The notes below the pieces were generated by a model. That model saw nothing but the letters and a program-made list of their open reading frames with translations, had not been told where the DNA came from and made no database searches. A DNA stretch of 64,000 nucleotides from positions 744,001-808,000 of the forward strand of contig NC_021291.1 of assembly GCF_000319575.2 (NCBI RefSeq), in the 5' to 3' direction. The stretch is from Spiribacter salinus M19-40. GTDB taxonomy: Bacteria > Pseudomonadota > Gammaproteobacteria > Nitrococcales > Nitrococcaceae. Positions within the stretch are counted from its first letter, which is position 1. Every line of letters begins with the position of its first letter. Below, one piece after another: positions 50,565 through 62,939 of this stretch. The translations under genes were made by a program, and so were the position numbers.

Positions 50565-52094
50565 ATGGAAAGTGTGGATCGTCGCCGTCGGCGGCTGATG
50601 CAGGGGCTGGGTGTTGCCGGTGCAGCCACCGCAACGGGAACCTGGCCGATGTTTGGCCAGGCCCAGACGCCCAGTCGGGGCGGCATGGTGCGCATTGCAG
50701 CGCCCATCGCCGATAATCTCGAGCCGGTCACAATGACCGGATCGGGCACCATCGCCATTGTTCAGCAAGTGGCCGAGTATCTGGTGTGGGCTGAGGACGA
50801 CCTGAGTCTTCGCCCGGTGCTTGCGACTGAATGGTACCCAGAAGACAACGCCCGCATCTGGCATTTCAAGCTGCGCGAAGGGGTGATGTTTCAGGACGGC
50901 CGGGAGATGACCAGCGCGGATGTCGTGGCGAGTTTCCAGCGTATGGTTGAGCCGGATAGCGGATCATCCGGAGCGGCTCAGCTCGATTTCCTGCAGCCAA
51001 ACAATGTCACCGCCGAGGGGCGCTACGCCGTGCGCTTTGAGCTCGATCGGCCGGTGGGTGCTTTTCCCTACTACACGCATGTCTACAATGCCGTGATTCT
51101 GCCCGCGGATTACAGCGGGGACTTCGCGAACAATCCCGTCGGTACGGGCCCATTCAGGCTGGTCGACTATCGTCCGCAAGAGGGCGCGCGGCTAGAGCGT
51201 AATCCTGACTATTGGGATAACCCATTGCCCTACCTGGACGCCGTGGAGCTTGATTTCTACGACGGCTCTCAGCCGCAGGTGCTGGCAATGCAGGGGGGTG
51301 AGGCAGACGCCATGCTCTCCGCGGGTTATATCGACATCCGGCCCCTGTTCGAAGCCGACGATATCCGGATGGTGGCGCAGCCAACGTCAACGCATGCCCA
51401 GGTCACGATGCGCACCGACCAGAAACCGTTTGATGACGTCCGCGTACGTCAGGCAGTGGCGCTCGCCGTTGATCGGCCGCGAGCAATCGAGGTCCTTTTG
51501 GGCGGGAATGCGTCGCTGGGGAATGACCACCCGCTCGCGCCGATCTATCCGTCCGAGGTCAATATCAGGCAGCGCGAGCGGGACCTGAACCGAGCGCGGT
51601 CGCTCCTCACGGACGCGGGTTACCCGAACGGGTTCCCAATTGATCTGCATGTCGGTCGACTGGCCGAACTGTCGCAGTATGGCGAGATGCTCCAGCAAAT
51701 GCTGGCGGAGATCGGCATTGAGGTGGATCTGAAAATCGAGCCACTAAACGTCTACTACGATCACTGGACGGAAGTGACCTTCGGCGTGACGGACTGGGCG
51801 AGCCGGGCGACACCGGGTCAGTTCCTTAATGCCGCCTTCCGCGGCGGCGCAGACTGGAATGCGCCCAAATGGGCCAATGACCGCTTCGACGACGTGCTGG
51901 ATCAGTTCGAAAGGGAGGCGGATGAGACCCGGCGCGCGGCCCTTGGCGAGGAACTGGCCAGCATCCTCAACGAGGAAGTGCCCGCGGTCATCAGTTACTT
52001 CAAGGATGGATTCCGGCCAGTGAACAAGCGGGTTCGGGATCTGCCGGGCAATATGTCCAACTTCCTTGATCTCACGCGTACCTGGGTGACCTGA
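50565..52094 (+). CDS. ABC transporter substrate-binding protein, dipeptide/oligopeptide type
   Basis: 509 residues, SBP_bac_5 family. The N-terminus has a twin-arginine signal (RRRRRLMQGLGVAGAATATG), so export is probably by Tat rather than Sec. Mature domain segments such as NPVGTGPFRLVDYRPQEGARLERNPDYWD and VRQAVALAVDRPR are typical of DppA/OppA. First gene of the importer. Confidence 0.92.
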   Translation: MESVDRRRRRLMQGLGVAGAATATGTWPMFGQAQTPSRGGMVRIAAPIADNLEPVTMTGSGTIAIVQQVAEYLVWAEDDLSLRPVLATEWYPEDNARIWHFKLREGVMFQDGREMTSADVVASFQRMVEPDSGSSGAAQLDFLQPNNVTAEGRYAVRFELDRPVGAFPYYTHVYNAVILPADYSGDFANNPVGTGPFRLVDYRPQEGARLERNPDYWDNPLPYLDAVELDFYDGSQPQVLAMQGGEADAMLSAGYIDIRPLFEADDIRMVAQPTSTHAQVTMRTDQKPFDDVRVRQAVALAVDRPRAIEVLLGGNASLGNDHPLAPIYPSEVNIRQRERDLNRARSLLTDAGYPNGFPIDLHVGRLAELSQYGEMLQQMLAEIGIEVDLKIEPLNVYYDHWTEVTFGVTDWASRATPGQFLNAAFRGGADWNAPKWANDRFDDVLDQFEREADETRRAALGEELASILNEEVPAVISYFKDGFRPVNKRVRDLPGNMSNFLDLTRTWVT

Positions 52095-52102
52095 ACCGAG
52101 CA

Positions 52103-53056
52103 ATGCTGCGCTATACCGCCCGGCGGCTGCTGCTGCTCGGCCTGACGCTGCTGGTTGCATCGGTGCTCATCTTCGCGATGACCACCGTGCTACCGGGTGA
52201 TATCGGGCGCATCATCCTTGGCCCCTTTGCCCAGGACGAGGCCGTTGCGGCATTAAACGAGTCGCTTGGGCTCAATCAGCCGCTGCCCGTGCAGTATTTT
52301 CAGTGGATTGGCGGGGTGCTGCAGGGCGACTGGGGTGAGTCGCTGTCGCTCAACACCCCCGTGTTGCCCCTTGCCCTCGAGCGCTTGGGCCGATCGCTGA
52401 TGCTGGCAGCGTTAGCGATTACGCTTTTGATTCCTTTGGCCATTGGCACCGGCGTCGCCGCCGGGCGCCGGCCCGGGGGTAAATTTGATCGGGTGCTCTC
52501 GGTGGTGGGTCTGGGCCTCGGGGCCATGCCGGAATTCGTCACGGGTGTGGTGTTGATTGTGGTCTTTGGCATCGCCCTTGACTGGTTTCCTGTGCAGGCC
52601 GTGACGGCAAGGGATGCCGGATTTTGGGGCGTGGTCCACGGCCTGTTCCTGCCAGCCATGTGCCTCGTCCTATTGCTGTTTGCCTACCTCTTTCGCATGA
52701 CCCGCGCCGGCATGATCACCGCCCTTGAGGCCGATTACACACGGACAGCGCGCTTGAAAGGCCTCCCCGAGCGGGTCGTGCTGAGGCGCCATGTGCTGCG
52801 CAACGCCCTGTTACCAACGGTGACGGTTATCGGGGCGCAGTTGGGGTGGCTGGTCGGCGGGCTCGTGGTGGTGGAGAGCCTGTTCCGCTATCCAGGTATC
52901 GGAAGCCTGCTGCACAACGCTGCGAGCAATAAGGATATACCGTTGCTGGCCGGCTGCACGCTGCTGGTCACCCTGGTGTTTTCAATTGCTAATCTCACGG
53001 CGGACCTTCTCTACGGGCTCCTTAACCCACGGGTACGCGATGCGCTCGGTGATTGA
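52103..53056 (+). CDS. ABC transporter permease, DppB type
   Basis: 317 residues, six helices, starting MLRYTARRLLLLGLTLLVASVLIFA as in DppB/OppB. The EAA loop is visible (ADYTRTARLKGLPERVVLRRHVLRNAL). Forms the membrane channel with the DppC-type permease. Starts 8 nt after the binding-protein gene and overlaps the next gene. Confidence 0.93.
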   Translation: MLRYTARRLLLLGLTLLVASVLIFAMTTVLPGDIGRIILGPFAQDEAVAALNESLGLNQPLPVQYFQWIGGVLQGDWGESLSLNTPVLPLALERLGRSLMLAALAITLLIPLAIGTGVAAGRRPGGKFDRVLSVVGLGLGAMPEFVTGVVLIVVFGIALDWFPVQAVTARDAGFWGVVHGLFLPAMCLVLLLFAYLFRMTRAGMITALEADYTRTARLKGLPERVVLRRHVLRNALLPTVTVIGAQLGWLVGGLVVVESLFRYPGIGSLLHNAASNKDIPLLAGCTLLVTLVFSIANLTADLLYGLLNPRVRDALGD

Positions 53057-53858
53057 GTGGTTGCGGGCCTCGCCCGGGCTGAGTGTCGGCGTGGGCATGG
53101 TCACGTTATGGATCGTCACGGCGCTTTTTGCCCCGTGGGTGGCTCCGCATGAGCCGACATCAATGGGCGTGGGACCGATCACAGCCCCACCCTCGCTCGC
53201 CCACTGGTTCGGCACGGATGAGTATGGCCGGGATATTTTGAGTCGGGTGATTCATGGCGGGCGCTATGTGTTGGCGATTGCGCCCGCATCGACATTGCTT
53301 GGCCTTGGTATTGGCACGCTGATTGGATTGATCGCTGCGTATAACGGCCGCTGGCTCGATGAGGGCATCATGCGGCTGCTGGATGCGATCATGGCCTTTC
53401 CGATCGTCGTACTCGCGTTGTTGGCGCTCACGGCGCTTGGCAGCTCCACGTTGAACGTCATCCTGGTGATCGGCCTGGTGTTTGCGCCGTTGATCGCGCG
53501 CACGGCCCGAGCCGCGGCTTTGACCGAGGTGCGAAAGGAGTACGTCGAAGCGGCGCGGCTGCGGGGAGAGGGCTATTTTCGGGTGCTGATGATCGAGATC
53601 GCGCCTAATATCCGTGGCCCGTTGCTGGTCGAAGGAACGATTCGGCTCGGGTATGCGGTCTTTACCTCTGCCACGTTGGGGTTTCTTGGCCTGGGCGTGC
53701 AGCCACCGGCCCCCGACTGGGGCCTGATGGTCGCCAGTAGCCGTTCACTCCTCACAACGGCGCCGTGGGCGGTGCTGGCACCAGCGCTGGCCATTGGCTT
53801 TGTCGTGATCGGCTTTTCCCTGATTGCCGATGGGCTCAGGGATTTGGAGACACGATGA
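53040..53858 (+). CDS. ABC transporter permease, DppC type
   Basis: 272 residues from ATG 53040 (17-nt overlap with the DppB-type gene). Six helices, EAA loop (RKEYVEAARLRGEGYFRVLMIEIAPN), and the DppC/OppC segment ALAIGFVVIGFSLIADGLRD at the end. A longer TTG start at 52986 is rejected. A GTG at 53049 is a minor alternative. Confidence 0.92.
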   Translation: MRSVIEWLRASPGLSVGVGMVTLWIVTALFAPWVAPHEPTSMGVGPITAPPSLAHWFGTDEYGRDILSRVIHGGRYVLAIAPASTLLGLGIGTLIGLIAAYNGRWLDEGIMRLLDAIMAFPIVVLALLALTALGSSTLNVILVIGLVFAPLIARTARAAALTEVRKEYVEAARLRGEGYFRVLMIEIAPNIRGPLLVEGTIRLGYAVFTSATLGFLGLGVQPPAPDWGLMVASSRSLLTTAPWAVLAPALAIGFVVIGFSLIADGLRDLETR

Positions 53859-55879
53859 GCGCACCGCTTCTGGCATTTGAAGGCCTGAGTGTGGCTTTCC
53901 GACGCCATGGGCAATGGCTTGAGGCCGTCAGTGGCGTTGATCTGCACGTGGCGCCCGGTGAAACCGTCGGCCTGGTTGGGGAATCCGGCTGCGGGAAATC
54001 CACCCTCGCCATGGCAGCGCTTGGGTATCTGCCCGATAATGCGCGAATCCCGCGGGGGCGGGTTTGCCTCGAGGGCGAAGATCTCGCCACGCTCAGCCCA
54101 GCGGCGCTCCAGCATCGCCGGGGTAACCGCATTGCCGTGGTCTATCAGAACCCGGCGACCGCCCTGAATCCGGCGCTGACCATCGGTCGGCAAATAACAG
54201 AAATATTCGAACACCAGCAGGCGCAAAGCCCGGCTGAGGCTCGCCATGCGGCGGAACGATTGCTTGAGCAAGTACGCATTGCCGATCCCACTCGGTTACT
54301 GGATGCCTATCCCTATCAAATCTCCGGGGGCATGCAGCAACGGGTGGTTATTGCCATGGCGCTTGCTGGCTCGCCGGATCTACTGGTGCTCGATGAGCCA
54401 ACGACCGCGCTGGATGCCAGTATCCAGGCCGAAATCCTCGCGCTGTTTGAAACGCTTCGGGCCGAATTGGGTCTAGCGATGCTGTTCATCAGCCATGACC
54501 TGGCGGTGGTGCGCTCGGTGTGTGACCGGGTGGCGGTGATGTACGCCGGGGAGATCGTGGAGTCAGCACCAGTGGCTGAACTCTTTGCTCAGCCCCGGCA
54601 TCCGTACACGGCATCGCTCATTGACTGTATTCCGGCGGGCAAGGCGCACTGGGAACAGGGGCGTCTGGCGTGGATACCGGGCAGTCCGCCGGCTCTTGGC
54701 GAGCGCCCGGCGGGCTGCGCTTTTGCGCCGCGCTGTCCTATTGCGCGTGAGACATGTCGTCGCCAGCCAGTTGCATTGCAGGCACTTGGCCCATCGCGCA
54801 CCAGCCGTTGCCTGTTTCCGCAGGAGACCGCGCCACCGGGCGGAAATCGGCCGCCGGCAGAGTGGGTTACGCGAGCGATGGGTGAGCCGGTGCTCGGCTG
54901 CGATCGGCTGATCATGGAATACGCCGGGGTGCGAATCCTGGATGAGGTCAGCCTTGAAGTTCGTGAAGGCGAAACGGTGGCGCTCGTCGGTGAGTCGGGA
55001 AGCGGCAAAAGCACACTGGCCCGGGGCCTGACCGGCCTCACCGCACCCGTGGGGGGTGAAGTTCGCCTGGATGGCATGGCGCTCTCTCGTGGCCAACGGC
55101 AACGTGGATTAGCCCAGCGTCGTGCACTGCAGATGGTCTTTCAGTCGCCGGAGAACACGTTGAACGCAAGCCATCGGATTGGCCCGGCATTGGCTCGGGC
55201 CATGCGCAGTCTCGGTGGGCTTGACCGGCGGGCGGCGCGCGCAAGCGTGCCAGAGCGGCTGCATCAGGTTGCGCTTGAGGCCGATACCGCCAAACGTCGC
55301 CCGGGTCAGCTCTCCGGTGGGCAGCGTCAGCGCGTGGCGATTGCGCGGGCCTTTGCCGGCGATCCGCGCGCCGTGATTCTTGATGAGCCGACCTCGGCAC
55401 TGGATGTATCGGTTCAGTCCGCGGTATTGGATCTGCTGATCGATCTGCAGCAGCGCAATGGGACCGCGTATTTATTTATCTCGCATGACCTGGCGGTGGT
55501 GCGCTATATCGCGGATCGCATCGCGGTGTTGTATCTGGGGCGCATCATGGAATCGGGTCCCGTTGAGGGCGTTTTTCAGGGGCCGCGACACCCCTATACC
55601 GATCAATTACTCGCCGCGATTCCCGGACTCAGTGACGGCCCGCCCGCCACGCAGCCGCGCGGCGAGAACCCCGGGCCTGAGGCTCGGCCGGCCGGTTGTC
55701 CCTTCGCCTCACGCTGTCCGTTTGTCATGCCCCACTGTGCCGAGACGCCACCGCCAGCCCGCGAGCCTGCGCCGGGGCGCTTGGTGTATTGTCATCTGCC
55801 CTTGGAATCCTTGCCGGGGGCCGGGGAGACCGACTCCACCCAGGCGGTCTCATCGGCGACCGACCAGGCCACCTCGTAA
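53855..55879 (+). CDS. Fused dual-ATPase of peptide ABC importer (DppD-DppF type)
   Basis: 674 residues from ATG 53855 (ATGA overlap). Two complete ABC domains in one chain: Walker A GESGCGKS in the first and GESGSGKS in the second; signatures ISGGMQQR and LSGGQRQR; Walker B LVLDEPTTALDASIQ and VILDEPTSALDVSVQ. Each half ends with an oligopeptide-type C-terminal Cys-containing segment (FAPRCPIARETC, FASRCPFVMPHC), probably an Fe-S or structural motif. DppD and DppF are usually separate. Confidence 0.93.
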   Translation: MSAPLLAFEGLSVAFRRHGQWLEAVSGVDLHVAPGETVGLVGESGCGKSTLAMAALGYLPDNARIPRGRVCLEGEDLATLSPAALQHRRGNRIAVVYQNPATALNPALTIGRQITEIFEHQQAQSPAEARHAAERLLEQVRIADPTRLLDAYPYQISGGMQQRVVIAMALAGSPDLLVLDEPTTALDASIQAEILALFETLRAELGLAMLFISHDLAVVRSVCDRVAVMYAGEIVESAPVAELFAQPRHPYTASLIDCIPAGKAHWEQGRLAWIPGSPPALGERPAGCAFAPRCPIARETCRRQPVALQALGPSRTSRCLFPQETAPPGGNRPPAEWVTRAMGEPVLGCDRLIMEYAGVRILDEVSLEVREGETVALVGESGSGKSTLARGLTGLTAPVGGEVRLDGMALSRGQRQRGLAQRRALQMVFQSPENTLNASHRIGPALARAMRSLGGLDRRAARASVPERLHQVALEADTAKRRPGQLSGGQRQRVAIARAFAGDPRAVILDEPTSALDVSVQSAVLDLLIDLQQRNGTAYLFISHDLAVVRYIADRIAVLYLGRIMESGPVEGVFQGPRHPYTDQLLAAIPGLSDGPPATQPRGENPGPEARPAGCPFASRCPFVMPHCAETPPPAREPAPGRLVYCHLPLESLPGAGETDSTQAVSSATDQATS

Positions 55880-56499
55880 CCGGCAAGCCGCATCCCGAAG
55901 TGGGCGGCATCCTGGCCACGTCGATAGGCCGGTCGTGGATCGGCGGCAATCGTCGCTGTAATCAGGGCTTTGAGCTCGGCGGGCGCCGTTGCCAGTTCCG
56001 CGAGCGCTGATGCCCGCCACTCCACGCGCAGTCCCGGCAGCGTGGTGCGCATGAGATCGGCCGGCTGCGCATCCGTGGGCGCTTCGATGTCAGGCAGATA
56101 CGGTTTGATGTCGTACACGGGGGTGCCGTCGATCAGGTCCACACCGCGCAGGGCGAGGCCACAGGCAGGCGGGGCGAGCAAGCCAATCTGCCGGACCAGA
56201 GAGAGGCCGAGATGGTTGGGCCGAAAGGGTGAGCGCGTCGCGAAAACGCCACAGCGTTGATTACCCCCGAGTCGGGGTGGCCGGACGGTGGGGCGCCACG
56301 GCCGGTCCGGCGTGGCGTGAAAGCCCACGATGAGCCAGATGTGCGTGCACCCCTCTAACCCGCTGAGCGCCTCGGGGTTGTTATAGGGCGGATGCAGATG
56401 AAGCTCGGCCCGCGCCTCGGGCACAATGCCGGGCTGACGCGGTGCGCCAAAGCGCGATTCGAAGTCGCTGTGCAGATAGCCAATCGGGTGTATGTCCAT
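55792..56499 (-). CDS. trmO: TrmO-type tRNA (N6-threonylcarbamoyladenosine37-N6) methyltransferase
   Basis: 235 residues from ATG 56499. TsaA/TrmO fold: HPIGYLHSDFESRFGAPRQPG, ALSGLEGCTHIWLIVGFH, TRSPFRPNHLGLS and DLIDGTPVYDIKPYLPDIE. Methylates t6A37 of threonine tRNA. The C-terminal ~75 residues form the extra domain found in long TrmO proteins. Its 3' end overlaps the ABC ATPase gene by 88 nt on the opposite strand. Divergent from cysM. Confidence 0.9.
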   Translation of the reverse strand: MDIHPIGYLHSDFESRFGAPRQPGIVPEARAELHLHPPYNNPEALSGLEGCTHIWLIVGFHATPDRPWRPTVRPPRLGGNQRCGVFATRSPFRPNHLGLSLVRQIGLLAPPACGLALRGVDLIDGTPVYDIKPYLPDIEAPTDAQPADLMRTTLPGLRVEWRASALAELATAPAELKALITATIAADPRPAYRRGQDAAHFGMRLAGYEVAWSVADETAWVESVSPAPGKDSKGR

Positions 56500-56529
56500 G
56501 CTGCGGGCATTATGATTTACAATTTGCGA

Positions 56530-57423
56530 ATGGCCTATCCAACCGTTAGTGAATGCGTGGGCAATACCCCACTCGTGCGCCTCCAGCGCCTTGCCGATAC
56601 CGGCTCGAACACTGTCTTGCTCAAGCTCGAGGGCAACAATCCCGCCGGCTCGGTGAAAGACCGCCCGGCGATGAACATGATCCTCGGCGCGGAGGCACGC
56701 GGCGAGATCCAGCCGGGCGATACCCTGATCGAAGCGACCAGCGGCAACACCGGCATAGCGCTTGCGATGGCGGCAGCCGTGCGCGGTTACCGCATGGTGC
56801 TGATTATGCCCGCGAACATGACCACCGAGCGCCGGGCTTCCATGCGGGCCTATGGTGCGGAGCTGATCCTGGTGAGCAAGGAAGAGGGCATGGAAGGCGC
56901 GCGAGATCTCGCGCAGCGCATGCAGGCCGAGGGCCGGGGTCGAGTCCTCGATCAGTTCGCCAATCCGGATAACTGGGGCGCGCACTATACCGGCACCGGC
57001 CCGGAGGTCTGGCGCGACACCCAGGGCCAGGTGACGCATTTTGTGGCCTCCATGGGCACGACGGGCACGGTCATGGGCGTGTCCCGGTACATGCGCGAGC
57101 ACGACACCGGCGTTCAGGTGATCGGCGCCCAGCCGCGCGAGGGCGCCAGTATTCCCGGGATTCGGAAATGGCCCGAGGCCTATCTGCCCGGCATCTACGA
57201 GCCGACACGCGTCGATCGGATCATCGAGGTCAGCCAGGAAGAGGCCGAAGAGACCACCCGGCAGCTCGCCGCACAGGAGGGGATATTCGCCGGCATCTCC
57301 AGTGGTGGGACGCTCTGGGCTGCCCTGCAGATCGCTAAAGAGGTCGAAAACGCCACGATCGTCAGCATTGTCTGCGACCGGGGGGATCGATATCTCTCAA
57401 GCGGGGTCTTTCCAGACCAATGA
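56530..57423 (+). CDS. cysM: Cysteine synthase B
   Basis: 297 residues from ATG 56530. PLP-dependent O-acetylserine sulfhydrylase B; PLP-Lys43 in AGSVKDRPA and SGNTGIALA. The family's ARREGASIPG-type segment appears as PREGASIPGI. No good Shine-Dalgarno precedes the ATG; a start at ATG 56512 would add six residues. The stop overlaps the next start by 4 nt. Confidence 0.92.
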   Translation: MAYPTVSECVGNTPLVRLQRLADTGSNTVLLKLEGNNPAGSVKDRPAMNMILGAEARGEIQPGDTLIEATSGNTGIALAMAAAVRGYRMVLIMPANMTTERRASMRAYGAELILVSKEEGMEGARDLAQRMQAEGRGRVLDQFANPDNWGAHYTGTGPEVWRDTQGQVTHFVASMGTTGTVMGVSRYMREHDTGVQVIGAQPREGASIPGIRKWPEAYLPGIYEPTRVDRIIEVSQEEAEETTRQLAAQEGIFAGISSGGTLWAALQIAKEVENATIVSIVCDRGDRYLSSGVFPDQ

Positions 57424-58190
57424 ACGTCTTTGCCTTTGACATTGAAACCGTTCCCGATGTGGCGGGTGGTCGGCGACTTCACGGCCTTGAGGGGCTGGAT
57501 GACCATGAGGCCGCTGAGGCGCTACTCGCAATGCGGCGCGAGGAGAATGGGAGCGATTTCCTGCGCCTGCCGCTGCATCGCGTGGTGGTGATCTCGGTTG
57601 CCGCGCTCATTGGCGATAAATTCACGGTGTTCTCGCTGGGTGAAGGGGGCGATGACGAGGCTGAGCTCATCCAGCGCTTCTATGAGGGCATCGAGCGTTA
57701 TGTCCCGCGGCTGGTGAGCTGGAATGGCAGTGGGTTTGATTTGCCGGTGCTCCACTACCGTGCGCTCATCCATGGCATCAGTGCCCCGCGGTACTGGGAG
57801 ACCGGTGACCAGGATCGCGATTTCCGGTTCAACAATTACCAAAACCGCTTCCACGACCGCCATACCGATTTGATGGACGTGCTGGCCGGTTATTCCGGTC
57901 GAGCCGTCGCGCCGCTCGATCAGGTGGCCACGCTCTGTGGGCTGCCGGGCAAACTCGGGATGAGCGGTGCGCGGGTGCGCGAGACCATTGAGCAGGGCGA
58001 CTTCGGCGCCGTGCGCGACTACTGCGAGCATGATGTGCTGAATACCTATTTGCTCTGGCTGCGCTTTGAGCTAATGCGCGGTGCCGTTGATGCCGATGGC
58101 TATGATCTGGCCTGTCAGCGCGTCCACGAGGCATTGGTGGACGCCGGTAAACCGCATCTCGATCAGTTTCTCGAAGCCTGGGAAGGCTAG
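57420..58190 (+). CDS. PolB-like 3'-5' exonuclease
   Basis: 256 residues. DnaQ-like exonuclease of the 'predicted PolB-like 3'-5' exonuclease' family. Exo motif I is VFAFDIETVPD (Asp7, Glu9), motif II WNGSGFDLPVL, and motif III YCEHDVLNTYLLW. No polymerase domain. Target unknown; a role in DNA or RNA processing is likely. Coupled to cysM (ATGA). Confidence 0.88.
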   Translation: MNVFAFDIETVPDVAGGRRLHGLEGLDDHEAAEALLAMRREENGSDFLRLPLHRVVVISVAALIGDKFTVFSLGEGGDDEAELIQRFYEGIERYVPRLVSWNGSGFDLPVLHYRALIHGISAPRYWETGDQDRDFRFNNYQNRFHDRHTDLMDVLAGYSGRAVAPLDQVATLCGLPGKLGMSGARVRETIEQGDFGAVRDYCEHDVLNTYLLWLRFELMRGAVDADGYDLACQRVHEALVDAGKPHLDQFLEAWEG

Positions 58191-58194
58191 CCGT

Positions 58195-59529
58195 ATGGGG
58201 GGGAGACGGGGCCGCCGATTGCCGGCCGAGCCGGTGTCACTGACTGTTGAGCGGATCAGCCATGAGGGGCGAGGCATTGCGCATCACGATGGCCGAACGG
58301 CCTTTATTCAGGGTGCCCTGCCAGGAGAAACGGTCTCTGCGGTGATCAAGCGTCGGCGTCGCCGGCAGGAAGAGGGGCAGGCCGTAGAGATCACTAGCCA
58401 TCCAGCTGCCAGTCGGGTTGAGCCACCGTGCCCGCATTTTGGGATCTGCGGTGGCTGCAGTCTCCAGCACATGGATCCCGGCGCCCAGATTGCCCATAAG
58501 CAAGCCGCGCTGGCCGAATTGCTGGCCAATACGGGCGGTGTTACCCCGGCTGAGTGGCTTGCAGCACTCACTGGGCCGACGCAGGGCTATCGGCGACGGG
58601 CCCGGCTTGGCGTGAAATACGTGCCGCGAAAAGATGACCGGGTTCTGGTCGGTTTTCGTGAGCGTTTCAGCCCCCATGTGGCCGATATCGATAGCTGCCA
58701 TATCCTGGATGAGCGCGTGGGCCGAGTCCTCGATGAGCTGGCTGGCCTGGTGCGGGGTTTATCCATCCCCGACCGGATCGCACAAATCGAGGTGGCGGCG
58801 GGCGATGAGGCTGTGGCCCTTGTCTTTCGCAACCTGCGTGAACTCAGCCCGGACGATCGCGCCGCGTTGATCGCGTTCGGTGACCGCCATGGCTTTTTGA
58901 TTTTTGAGCAGCCAGGCAACGAGTCGACGGTGGCCCCGGTTGGCCACGCGCACACGCGGGTCCATTACGCGCTGCCGGATTACGGGCTGAGGTTCGCTTT
59001 TGCCCCGACTGACTTCACCCAAGTTAATGCCGATATCAATCGGCAGATGGTGCCGCTAGCACTTGAGCTGCTAGAGATCACGCCCGACGCCCGGGTGCTG
59101 GATCTGTTCTGTGGGCTCGGTAATTTTACCCTGCCCATTGCCCGTGAGGCGCAGGCCGTCATTGGTCTGGAAGGGGCTGAGCCGCTCGTCGAGCGGGGCC
59201 GAGAGAATGCCGCGGCCAATGGGCTCGAGAATGTGCGCTTTGAGGCCGCTGATCTGACAACGATGACGCCCGATGCCGCCTTCCTGGGCGGTCCGATTGA
59301 TCGGGTTTTGCTGGATCCGCCGCGCTCCGGCGCGCTGGAGGTTCTCCCCGCGATCGCCAGACTGGCTCCGGAGCGCATCGTCTATGTCTCCTGTGGCCCG
59401 GCAACGCTGGCCCGTGATGTGGGGGAGCTCGTCCATCAGCACGGGTATCGTCTGGACAAGGCGGGGCTGATGGATATGTTCCCGCACACCGGGCATGCGG
59501 AGGCGATTGCTTTGTTGACCCGCACTTAG
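58195..59529 (+). CDS. rlmD: 23S rRNA (uracil-1939-C5)-methyltransferase RlmD
   Basis: 444 residues from ATG 58195. N-terminal TRAM domain (PVSLTVERISHEGRGIAHHDGRT), an Fe-S cluster ligand set Cys79-x5-Cys85-x2-Cys88 with Cys168, and a C-terminal Rossmann domain. Motif I is LDLFCGLGNFTLPIA; the nucleophile region is DPPRSG and YVSCGPATLARD. AAGG lies before the start. Sits 4 nt after the exonuclease gene. Confidence 0.94.
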   Translation: MGGRRGRRLPAEPVSLTVERISHEGRGIAHHDGRTAFIQGALPGETVSAVIKRRRRRQEEGQAVEITSHPAASRVEPPCPHFGICGGCSLQHMDPGAQIAHKQAALAELLANTGGVTPAEWLAALTGPTQGYRRRARLGVKYVPRKDDRVLVGFRERFSPHVADIDSCHILDERVGRVLDELAGLVRGLSIPDRIAQIEVAAGDEAVALVFRNLRELSPDDRAALIAFGDRHGFLIFEQPGNESTVAPVGHAHTRVHYALPDYGLRFAFAPTDFTQVNADINRQMVPLALELLEITPDARVLDLFCGLGNFTLPIAREAQAVIGLEGAEPLVERGRENAAANGLENVRFEAADLTTMTPDAAFLGGPIDRVLLDPPRSGALEVLPAIARLAPERIVYVSCGPATLARDVGELVHQHGYRLDKAGLMDMFPHTGHAEAIALLTRT

Positions 59530-59541
59530 AGGCGCTACCCG

Positions 59542-62935
<3,394 letters not shown>

Positions 62936-62939
62936 GCGT

